DNA from: Solirubrobacterales bacterium
GTDB taxonomy: Bacteria > Actinomycetota > Thermoleophilia > Solirubrobacterales > Solirubrobacteraceae
NCBI GenBank assembly: GCA_003157595.1
Contig: PMKB01000104.1
Location: 9,585 to 17,388 of the forward strand
DNA length: 7,804 nt
Direction of reading: 5' to 3'
The notes below the pieces were generated by a model. That model did not search any database. It saw only the letters and a list, made by a program, of their open reading frames with translations, and was not told the origin of the DNA. This document shows, one piece after another, positions 1 through 5,460 of the stretch. The translations under genes were made by a program, and so were the position numbers. Within the stretch, counting starts at the first letter, position 1. Every line of letters starts with the position of its first letter.

Positions 1-80
1 GCGCGAGTCTGATCGGACGCTGGATTCGACAATCTGCTGCGCCGTCCGCAGCCGGTGATGACAAGCGCGGCTGCGATCAC
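1..80 (-). CDS. Lipoprotein, N-terminal fragment cut by the window edge
   Basis: Reading the minus strand from a GTG at 80, the first residues are MIAAALVITGCGRRS, a short hydrophobic stretch ending in a lipobox (V-I-T-G-C) with the lipidated Cys at residue 11. After the Cys comes a polar stretch, and the frame stays open to the window edge, so only 26 residues are visible. An in-frame TGA lies six codons upstream, so the start must be within 80-95. The alternative start is a CTG at 84-86, which would give MKVIAAAL, placing a Lys before the hydrophobic core and putting a GAGG (94-97) at an ideal 7-base spacing. The gene follows lgt by about 38 bases on the same strand and is probably cotranscribed with it. 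Its function cannot be told from this fragment. The signal and lipobox are seen directly; that it is a real gene is a strong inference. Confidence 0.55.
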   Translation of the reverse strand, partial: MIAAALVITGCGRRSRLSNPASDQTR

Positions 81-118
81 TTTCAGCCCGCCGCCTCAGA
101 TGATCGACCAGTGGTTCC

Positions 119-955
119 TCAGCGTCCCGACGCTCGCTGGATCCGGACGAACCACGCGAGCCCGGCGAGCGCCAGGACGCTCGCGACATAGAAGTTGAGG
201 CGCAGCCCGAAGATGTGAACCGACGGGTCGACACGCAGAAGCTCCTCGAAAATCCGAAAGCCCGAGTAGCCGGCGACATACAGCGCGAACAAGCCAGGGG
301 AGCGAACTCGCCCGCTTCGCCCAACGGCGATCAGCGCGGCAGCGAGCACGAGGTCGAAGATCAGCTCGTAGAGAAAAGTTGGCTGGAACGTCGCGAACTG
401 CGCGTATCCGACCGGACGGTGGGAAGGCTCGATCTCTAGCGCCCACGGCAACGTGGTCGGCCCGCCGAACAGCTCCTGGTTGAAATAGTTGCCGATCCGT
501 CCGATCGCCTGAGCGACAAGCAACCCGGGCGCGACCGCGTCCATAAACGCCGGGATGTCCACGCCGGCACGTCGCAGCCGCCATAACCCGACCAGCGAGC
601 CGGCAGCGACTCCGCCCCAGATCCCCAAGCCGCCGTCCCAAACCGCGAACGGCCCCCACCAGGTCTTGGGCATCAGGCTGAAGCTCGTGATGTCGAAGTA
701 CAGCCGGCCGCCGACGATACCGGCCGGGAAGCCCCACATCGCGACGTCGTACACAAGCTCGCGGCGGCCTCCCCGTTGTTCCCAGCGGCGCACCGTGAGC
801 ACGATCGCGGCGCTGACCGCCAGCACGTACAGCAGCCCGTACGCGTGCACGAACAGCGGCCCGATATGAAAGCCGTTGCTGGAGGGGCTGGGGATAAACG
901 CTGAGTTCACGAGGGCGTTTGCCGACCGGCGCCATGAGCGTGAGATGCCGGGCAT
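119..955 (-). CDS. lgt: Prolipoprotein diacylglyceryl transferase
   Basis: Lgt transfers diacylglycerol from phosphatidylglycerol to the lipobox Cys of prelipoproteins, the first step of lipoprotein maturation in the cytoplasmic membrane. From the ATG at 955 the protein has 278 residues, normal for the family. The Lgt signature GRIGNYFNQELFGGP is at 152-166, with the conserved Arg153 and Asn156. The N-terminal motif IPSPSSNGFHIGPLFVHAYG (21-40), the GGLGIWGG segment (108-115) and the C-terminal GFRIFEELLR (232-241) also fit. About seven hydrophobic segments are visible. The frame is open upstream to an ATG at 1291, but that extension is Arg-rich and unlike Lgt, so it was rejected. A GTG at 910 (just before NSAFIPSP) is an alternative start. 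A G-run lies about 11 bases before the ATG at 955. The position where E. coli has His103 ahead of the GG pair is Asp107 here. A lipoprotein gene follows. Confidence 0.96.
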   Translation of the reverse strand: MPGISRSWRRSANALVNSAFIPSPSSNGFHIGPLFVHAYGLLYVLAVSAAIVLTVRRWEQRGGRRELVYDVAMWGFPAGIVGGRLYFDITSFSLMPKTWWGPFAVWDGGLGIWGGVAAGSLVGLWRLRRAGVDIPAFMDAVAPGLLVAQAIGRIGNYFNQELFGGPTTLPWALEIEPSHRPVGYAQFATFQPTFLYELIFDLVLAAALIAVGRSGRVRSPGLFALYVAGYSGFRIFEELLRVDPSVHIFGLRLNFYVASVLALAGLAWFVRIQRASGR

Positions 956-981
956 CTCGCTCAGTGCCCCCCGACCGCCGC

Positions 982-1002
982 CTCGTCGCATGCGTCGACG
1001 AG
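982..1002 (-). other. Stem-loop in the lgt leader
   Basis: Arms CTCGTCG (982-988) and CGACGAG (996-1002) pair perfectly around a 7-base loop. In the lgt mRNA this hairpin would end 26 bases before the ATG at 955, just upstream of the G-run that could serve as ribosome binding site. It may be a leader structure or chance in GC-rich DNA. Confidence 0.35.
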
Positions 1003-1113
1003 CAATCCCGATGTTATTGCGGTTCGCCTGCAATCGATACTCGTAGACGACGCCAATCCCTTCGTCCGCGAAGGTCAAGGACGCCTCAACCTGTCCGCAC
1101 ACCGCTGCGGTAC

Positions 1114-1134
1114 CCTCGCCCGCCTCGGGCGAGG
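1114..1134 (-). terminator. GC-rich hairpin downstream of csoR, possible terminator
   Basis: CCTCGCCCG (1114-1122) and CGGGCGAGG (1126-1134) form a perfect 9-bp stem with a 3-base loop. It lies about 170 bases beyond the csoR stop codon and about 160 bases before the lgt start. There is no T-run on either strand, so intrinsic termination is uncertain. It could also be an RNA-processing or boundary element. Confidence 0.35.
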
Positions 1135-1303
1135 AACAAGCCCTCTTCAGTAAGGCAAGCAGCCCTCTCCTGGGCCTTCGGAAGTGGAGCTCGGGGGACG
1201 GCCAGTCGATTCCGCTCGCTGACGCCAGCATCGACGCTGCTCTGTTGCCGTTTGCCGTTCGCTCTCTCGCAGGGCGAACGACCACGGTCAAGCGCCGTCT
1301 CGG

Positions 1304-1606
1304 TCAGCGGCGGCGCATCAGTCGACCGACCGCAGCCATGAGTTCGGCTGTGCGCTCTTCTTGCTGTTCGGCCGGCGCGGCGAGGACGCATGTTCGGGCG
1401 TGTCCGTCGAGCACTCCGAGCGCGACGCTGTCCAACGCGCCCTGGATTGCTGAGATCTGGGTGAGCACGTCGATGCAGTAGCGATCCTGCTCGACCATCC
1501 GCTCGATGCCGCCGACCTGGCCCTTGATGCGGGCCAGACGGTCAAGCAGTTGGTCCTTGCTCGCCTGGTAGCCCTTTCCAGCAGGTGGTTTCGGTGTCGG
1601 AGCCAT
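1304..1606 (-). CDS. csoR: CsoR-family copper-sensing transcriptional repressor
   Basis: This is a 100-residue all-helical protein of the CsoR/RcnR (DUF156) family, which binds operator DNA as an oligomer and lets go when its metal is bound. The core LDRLARIKGQVGGIERMV (21-38) is the family fingerprint. The metal ligands are Cys44, His69 and Cys73; their 25- and 4-residue spacings equal Cys36-His61-Cys65 of the Mycobacterium tuberculosis Cu(I) sensor. Tyr43 precedes the first Cys, as in the copper sensors. The nickel/cobalt sensor RcnR has His at the third ligand position, and FrmR and CstR lack the full triad, so copper is the best reading. The ATG at 1606 is the only sensible start. A perfect TATAAT (1615-1620, minus strand) sits 8 bases upstream, so the mRNA should be leaderless or nearly so. 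The gene is divergent from the permease, with a shared operator region. Confidence 0.95.
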   Translation of the reverse strand: MAPTPKPPAGKGYQASKDQLLDRLARIKGQVGGIERMVEQDRYCIDVLTQISAIQGALDSVALGVLDGHARTCVLAAPAEQQEERTAELMAAVGRLMRRR

Positions 1607-1614
1607 ACGCAGGC

Positions 1615-1620
1615 ATTATA
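1615..1620 (-). promoter_or_regulatory. -10 element of the csoR promoter
   Basis: On the minus strand these bases read TATAAT, a perfect -10 hexamer. Transcription would begin about 7 bases on, near 1608, practically at the csoR ATG (1606). There is no TTGACA-like -35 at 16-18 bases; that position falls in the GGGGTAT half of the proposed operator. Confidence 0.6.
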
Positions 1621-1640
1621 CCTATACGGGGATGGGGTAT
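1618..1640. promoter_or_regulatory. Candidate CsoR operator between csoR and the permease
   Basis: Inverted arms ATACC (1618-1622) and GGTAT (1636-1640) surround a G-rich centre with GGGG at 1628-1631 and 1634-1637. A second overlapping pairing is ATAC (1624-1627) with GTAT (1637-1640). CsoR-type repressors are known to bind such AT-flanked G/C tracts; from memory the layout resembles the Bacillus copZA site. The site overlaps the csoR -10 and the TATACG (1623-1628) that could be the permease -10, so one bound repressor could block both promoters. Placement and composition are seen; binding is inferred. Confidence 0.55.
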
Positions 1641-1649
1641 CCTGGTCAT

Positions 1650-2900
1650 ATGAGCGCGCTGACGACGATCGGCGACGGCTTCAAGGATGCGTTCCTGATG
1701 GCCTGGGAGGTGTGGTGGGCGCTCGTGTTCGGCTTCGCGATCTCAGCGATCGTGCAGGCCTGGGTTCCCCGCGACCGCATCCAGAACGCGCTCGGCGGCT
1801 CGGGCCCTCGGCCGGTCGCGCTGGCGACCGGGCTCGGCGCCGCCTCGTCATCGTGCAGCTACGCGGCGATCGCGATCGCCAAGAGCCTCTTCCAGAAGGG
1901 CGCGAGCGCGGCGTCCGCGCTCGCATTCCAGTTCAGCTCGACCAATCTCGTGATCGAACTCGGAATCGTGATGTGGGTGCTGATCGGCTGGCAGTTCACG
2001 CTGGCCGAGTTCGTCGGCGGATTGATCCTGATCGTCGTCATGACCGTGCTGCTGCGGCTCTTCGTCTCCAAGGGCCTGGAGGAGCAGGCCCGGCAGCATG
2101 CCCAACACGCCGACACCGGCCACCAGCACCATTCAGCCGGCGCGCAGCTCACGATCCGCCAACGCCTGCGTTCAGTCCAGGCGTGGTCTGACGTCGCGCA
2201 CAACTTCCGCAACGACTGGGCGATGCTGTGGAAGGAGATCACGATCGGCTTCCTGCTCGCCGGATTCGTCGGCCAAGTCCACAACGGCTTCTTCAACGCC
2301 CTCTTCATCACCCACGCCCCGGCCGGCGTGAAGGTGCTCGAGAACGCAATCGTCGGACCGCTCATCGCGATGGCGAGCTTCGTGTGCTCGATCGGCAACG
2401 TGCCCCTGGCGGCCGTGCTGTGGTCCGACGGGATCAGCTTCGCAGGCGTGATCGCGTTCATCTTCGCCGACCTGATCGTGCTGCCGATCATTCAGGTCTA
2501 CCGCAAGTACTACGGCGGCGCTTTCGCGATGCGGATCACCGCGTTGATGTTCGTGACGATCGTGATCGCGGCGCTGATCGTCGACGTGGTGTTCAGCGGG
2601 CTAGGGCTCGTGCCGCAGGTCCGCCCGACACGCAGCGAGATCTTCGGCGCGGTCAAGCTCGACTACAGGATGGTCACGAATGGGCTCGGCGTGGCGGTCT
2701 TCGCCGGACTGTTCGCGCTCACCGCGCTGCGGGGCGCCACGGATCCGGTGTGCGGAATGAAGGTCGACAGGTCCAAGGCGATCAAACTCGAGCTTGGCTC
2801 CCGCACGCTCCACTTCTGCAGCGAGCACTGCCTGCATCGGTTCCAGGCGCAGGCCGGTGCGTCCGGCGCCGAGGACCTCGCGCACCGCGGCGATCGGTGA
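1650..2900 (+). CDS. ArsP/DUF318-type permease with C-terminal YHS metal-binding domain
   Basis: The protein has 416 residues from the ATG at 1650; an in-frame ATG at 1632 would add six (MGYPGH) and falls inside the operator. The body is a two-fold repeated multi-helix permease of the DUF318 (ArsP_1) family: hydrophobic segments near 17-37, 54-79, 98-116, 118-139, 192-210, 232-256, 262-282, 293-318 and 341-361. The family's Cys motifs are present: SSSCSY (Cys69) and FVCSIGN (Cys246). The charged loop between the halves carries His150, 153, 158, 160 and 161. The tail from about 364 is a YHS domain, with DPVCGM (Cys368) and HFCSEHC (Cys390, His393, Cys394). ArsP members export trivalent organoarsenicals, but the divergent copper-type CsoR suggests copper or another soft metal here. 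No ArsR or ArsC is near. Which side of the membrane holds the YHS tail is unclear. Family assignment is firm; the substrate is inferred. Confidence 0.9.
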   Translation: MSALTTIGDGFKDAFLMAWEVWWALVFGFAISAIVQAWVPRDRIQNALGGSGPRPVALATGLGAASSSCSYAAIAIAKSLFQKGASAASALAFQFSSTNLVIELGIVMWVLIGWQFTLAEFVGGLILIVVMTVLLRLFVSKGLEEQARQHAQHADTGHQHHSAGAQLTIRQRLRSVQAWSDVAHNFRNDWAMLWKEITIGFLLAGFVGQVHNGFFNALFITHAPAGVKVLENAIVGPLIAMASFVCSIGNVPLAAVLWSDGISFAGVIAFIFADLIVLPIIQVYRKYYGGAFAMRITALMFVTIVIAALIVDVVFSGLGLVPQVRPTRSEIFGAVKLDYRMVTNGLGVAVFAGLFALTALRGATDPVCGMKVDRSKAIKLELGSRTLHFCSEHCLHRFQAQAGASGAEDLAHRGDR

Positions 2901-2904
2901 GGAG

Positions 2905-2922
2905 TCGGCGCGAAGGCGCCGA
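2905..2922. terminator. Hairpin between convergent permease and kinase genes
   Basis: TCGGCGC (2905-2911) and GCGCCGA (2916-2922) form a perfect 7-bp stem with a GAAG loop. It starts 5 bases after the permease TGA and ends 12 bases before the kinase stop on the other strand. The place is right for a bidirectional terminator, though neither strand has a T-run. Confidence 0.5.
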
Positions 2923-2934
2923 TGAGAGCCGCGG

Positions 2935-5112
2935 TCAGCCGGCGGCGCGCAGCGCGGGGCGAGCGGCCGGCGCGGTCTCGTCGGGCCGCGGGTCGTCGCT
3001 GGGGTCCTCGTCGGGTGCGGGCGGGAGCCGCGGGGGATCGTCGCGGGGAACCTGCCCGACGCGTCCTTCCCCAATCCACCGTCGCAGCACCTCGACGAGC
3101 ACGTGCGAGCGCACGGGCTTGGTGATGTAGTCGTCCATGCCCGCCTCCAGGCACCGCTCGCGGTCGCCGGTCATTGCGTGCGCAGTCATCGCTATCACCG
3201 GCGTGTGCCGCGCGCCGGCGCTCTCGCGACGGCGCAACTCGCGCGTGGCCTCGTAGCCGTCCATGCCGGGCATCTGGCAGTCCATCAGAATGGCGTCAAA
3301 ATGTTGCACGTCGAGCGCCTCGAGCGCCTCCAGTGCGTCATCGACGAGGCGCGTGCGAAAGCCTGAGCGCTCCAACACGCGTCCGGCGACGATGCGATTA
3401 ACCGGACTGTCTTCGACCACCAACACGATCGCTGCGTAGGGATCGACGGCGGGGTCCGCGCCGGGCGCTGCCTGCACGCCCAGATCGACGGCGTGGTCTG
3501 AGACCGGCGCTGGCAGCACGGCGGGATCGACGGCGTGGACCGCGCCGGACACCGGCTGCGCGCCGGCTGCGCGCGGCAACACGACGGCTTCGGCGGCCAC
3601 TGCGGCGCTGGCGCCCGGGGCGACGGGGCGAACCTCGACGAGCGCTGCCGGGATCGCGGCTTCACGCTGAGCGAAAACTTCACGCGGCATGCCAACGCCG
3701 TCCGCGGCCGGCGGCAGCGCCAGTTCAAACCAGAAGCGGCTGCCGTCCCCCAGCTCGCTCTCGGCCTCGATCGCGCCGCCCATCAGTTCGACGAGTTCCT
3801 TGGCGATAGCGAGTCCCAGCCCGTTGCCTCCGTAAACCCGTGTGGTGGATACGTCGGCCTGCGTGAACGGCTCGAACATGCGCTCGAGCACCTGGGGGTC
3901 GATCCCGATGCCGGTGTCGGTGACCTCGAAGCGAATGCCGTCTTCGCCCGGATCCGCAGCATGGCTGAGTCGGACCGTGACCAATCCTACGGTGGTGAAC
4001 TTGACGGCGTTGGAGACGAGGTTCATCAGCACCTGGCGTAGGCGTGAGCCGTCGCCGCTCACCCGGCGGGGCACTTCCGCGGCGATTTCGATAGCGAGGT
4101 CGATGCCCTTGGCTCGCGCCTCCAGCGCGGCCGGCGCGCATGCCTGGTCGACCGCGTCGCGCAGGTCGAAGTCGAGGCGATCGAGCTCGAGGCGACCGGT
4201 CTCGATCGTGGAGATGTCGAGGATGTCGTTGATGATCGCGAGCATGTGCTCGCTGGAGCGGCTGACCTGCTCGGCGTAGGTGCGCTGCTCGTCACTGAGC
4301 GGCGTCTCGAGCAGCAGGTCGTTCATACCGATCACGCCGTTCATCGGCGTTCGGATCTCGTGGCTCACGTTGGCGAGGAAAGCCGACTTCATCTTCGACG
4401 CCTCGATCGCCTCGTCGCGTGCGATGCGGTAGGCGTCATTGAGCTCGAGCAGGCTTTCCAGGCGCTCGCGACGCTCTCGCGCGAACATCGCCACGAGCCC
4501 GAGCAACGGCAGCAACGCGAGGGGAGCGAGGGGAGCGGTGTGGATGTCGTCGGCGACCAGCAGAGCGATCCCCGACAGGCCGGCGTCGACCACGTAGACC
4601 CAGCTGTCGCCGAGCTGCGCGATGAGCGTGGCACCGCGGCCGAGCGCGAACCGCAATCCCGACACGCCGAAGTCGACGCCGAATTGGGCCACGAGCGCCC
4701 CGATGAGGAGCGCGGGGGAAGCCCTGCTCGGAGCGACCTTCGCGATGGCGAAGACAAAGGCCGGTCCGATCGCGAACCATGCATTCCCAAAGCTTTGACC
4801 GAGCCTGCTGGCGCGGGTTTCGCCGGTGATGATCTCGGGTAGACGAGCGATCGCCATCGCGGCCGCGACGGCGATCGGTACGAGCGCGACCGGCATCGCG
4901 AACAGCAGCGGGACGTAGGCGAGCTGCGCCGGCACCGTGAAGCCGAACGGCGTGTCCACGCGGACGCGCAGTGCAGCCACCAGCACAACGAAACAGGCGA
5001 CGGCGGCGGTCAGGCCGAAACCGTGCGGTGGCGCCAGCAGCCACACCCCGGCCACAGCGGCGATGAACCCGCCGCCGACGAGCGCCTCGACGAGACGTTC
5101 GCGGACCGTCAT
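2935..5112 (-). CDS. Membrane hybrid histidine kinase with C-terminal receiver domain
   Basis: From the ATG at 5112 the protein has 725 residues. About seven membrane helices (12-210) form the sensor, with no HAMP or PAS. A short helical linker leads to the HisKA domain with [15 protein letters not shown], phospho-acceptor His251. The ATPase domain has N-box NLVSNAVKF (364-372), DTGIGI (399-404), FEPF (413-416) and GGNGLGLAI (428-436). A Pro/Ala/Val-rich linker (467-557) with 14-residue repeats follows, then a receiver with Glu567/Asp568, phospho-acceptor Asp611, Thr643 and Lys665; a Pro/Asp-rich tail ends the protein. It should autophosphorylate on His251 and pass the phosphate to Asp611; no Hpt domain or partner regulator is in view. 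The start follows an AGGAG at 5125-5129 and lies just before the first helix. In-frame ATGs at 5181 and 5253 have no ribosome binding site, and third-base GC drops upstream. Signal sensed: unknown. Confidence 0.93.
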   Translation of the reverse strand: MTVRERLVEALVGGGFIAAVAGVWLLAPPHGFGLTAAVACFVVLVAALRVRVDTPFGFTVPAQLAYVPLLFAMPVALVPIAVAAAMAIARLPEIITGETRASRLGQSFGNAWFAIGPAFVFAIAKVAPSRASPALLIGALVAQFGVDFGVSGLRFALGRGATLIAQLGDSWVYVVDAGLSGIALLVADDIHTAPLAPLALLPLLGLVAMFARERRERLESLLELNDAYRIARDEAIEASKMKSAFLANVSHEIRTPMNGVIGMNDLLLETPLSDEQRTYAEQVSRSSEHMLAIINDILDISTIETGRLELDRLDFDLRDAVDQACAPAALEARAKGIDLAIEIAAEVPRRVSGDGSRLRQVLMNLVSNAVKFTTVGLVTVRLSHAADPGEDGIRFEVTDTGIGIDPQVLERMFEPFTQADVSTTRVYGGNGLGLAIAKELVELMGGAIEAESELGDGSRFWFELALPPAADGVGMPREVFAQREAAIPAALVEVRPVAPGASAAVAAEAVVLPRAAGAQPVSGAVHAVDPAVLPAPVSDHAVDLGVQAAPGADPAVDPYAAIVLVVEDSPVNRIVAGRVLERSGFRTRLVDDALEALEALDVQHFDAILMDCQMPGMDGYEATRELRRRESAGARHTPVIAMTAHAMTGDRERCLEAGMDDYITKPVRSHVLVEVLRRWIGEGRVGQVPRDDPPRLPPAPDEDPSDDPRPDETAPAARPALRAAG
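3441..3538. repeat. 42-bp direct repeats in the kinase linker
   Basis: GATCGACGGCG recurs at 3441, 3483 and 3525, exactly 42 bases apart. This encodes a 14-residue period beginning AVDP/AVDL at residues 527, 541 and 555 of the kinase, in the linker before the receiver. The units are diverged outside the core. The repeat keeps the reading frame, so copy-number change would only alter linker length. Confidence 0.7.
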
Positions 5113-5124
5113 CCGCGCGCCCGG

Positions 5125-5129
5125 CTCCT
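5125..5129 (-). promoter_or_regulatory. Ribosome binding site that decides the kinase start
   Basis: The minus strand reads AGGAG here, 12 bases before the ATG at 5112. The spacing is a little long, but neither upstream ATG (5181, 5253) has any comparable sequence. Confidence 0.5.
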
Positions 5130-5208
5130 GCAGCGTGTCAGCGATGACAGCCTGAAGCTCAAGGCTCAGTTGGCCCAGCATGTCGTGGGTATCGACGGAT
5201 CCAATGGC

Positions 5209-5231
5209 GATCTTTACGGCTGTAAACGATC
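5209..5231. promoter_or_regulatory. AT-rich inverted repeat upstream of the kinase, candidate operator
   Basis: GATCTTTAC (5209-5217) and GTAAA-C-GATC (5222-5231) are inverted around GGCT, matching at every base except one extra C. An AT-rich palindrome in such GC-rich DNA, about 100 bases before the chosen kinase start and after the upstream terminator, suits a regulator site. No known consensus was recognised. Confidence 0.35.
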
Positions 5232-5360
5232 CTCGGGCGAGATCCGCGAGCATGATTTGACGGCGCGGCTTGCGAGATCGGGGCACCGGCCGGCTGGCCG
5301 GGCGACGACCCGCCGCCGATGGCCTCCGCAGCGGCGCCTCGCCGGACCCCAACACACGGA

Positions 5361-5396
5361 CGGAGCGGGGCTGGCTTACCAGCCGGCCCCGCTCCG
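5361..5396 (-). terminator. Strong hairpin terminator after the secreted-protein gene
   Basis: A 16-bp stem (one T-G wobble) with a 4-base loop runs from CGGAGCGGGG at 5361 to CCCCGCTCCG at 5396. It begins 65 bases past the stop codon at 5461 on the minus strand. The bases after it (TCCGTGTGTTGG) are only mildly T-rich. Its presence also argues against the long upstream extension of the kinase. Confidence 0.6.
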
Positions 5397-5460
5397 CGCG
5401 ATCCACGATTCCACAGGCGGTCCATGCCCGACTTCGGAGCAGAGACCGCCAGCGCGAACG

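Larger units (their letters stand above)
956..1303. other. 348-base gap between lgt and csoR
   Basis: I see no convincing gene here. The lgt frame stays open through it, but the translation is Arg-rich, low in complexity and lacks family similarity; the opposite-strand frame is equally unconvincing. The gap holds two perfect inverted repeats, listed separately: 982-1002 near the lgt start and 1114-1134. A weak -10-like TAACAT on the minus strand (1011-1016), about 55 bases upstream of the lgt ATG, has no recognisable -35. The stretch most likely carries the end of the csoR transcript and the promoter and leader of lgt. Confidence 0.6.
5113..5460. other. 348-base gap between the secreted-protein gene and the kinase
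   Basis: This stretch holds the hairpin terminator of the upstream gene (5361-5396), an AT-rich inverted repeat (5209-5231) and the kinase ribosome binding site (5125-5129). The kinase frame is open throughout, to an ATG at 5406, but the first part of that frame translates the terminator hairpin and is Arg/Pro-rich. An N-terminal extension from 5181 or 5253 cannot be fully excluded. A TTTACA on the minus strand (5222-5227 region) resembles a -35, but no good -10 follows. Confidence 0.55.

Noticed and set aside
3..191. Plus-strand frame open from the left edge to 191
   Set aside because: It overlaps the lgt 3' end antisense and the lipoprotein signal, and has no recognisable protein character.
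96..935. Long minus-strand open frame overlapping lgt
   Set aside because: It is a shadow of lgt in another frame: extremely Arg-rich, with no domain or membrane pattern.
956..1291. N-terminal extension of lgt to an ATG at 1291
   Set aside because: The extra 112 residues are Arg-rich and low in complexity, unlike any Lgt N-terminus, and run through two hairpins. Lgt family similarity begins only around residue 21 from the ATG at 955.
1304..1606. Nickel/cobalt sensor RcnR or formaldehyde sensor FrmR instead of CsoR
   Set aside because: The third ligand is Cys73, not His as in RcnR, and the full Cys-His-Cys triad is absent from FrmR.
1650..2900. Calling the permease an arsenical exporter (arsP)
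   Set aside because: The family fits, but there is no ArsR, ArsC or ArsM nearby and the regulator is of copper type, so the symbol would claim a substrate that the sequence does not show.
2228..3130. Long plus-strand open frame across the permease end and the convergent gap
   Set aside because: It is a shadow frame, dominated by Arg and Ala, that runs through the stop codons and hairpin of two well-supported genes.
5113..5406. N-terminal extension of the histidine kinase to 5406
   Set aside because: The first part translates a terminator hairpin, the upstream ATGs have no ribosome binding site, and third-base GC falls compared with the gene body.
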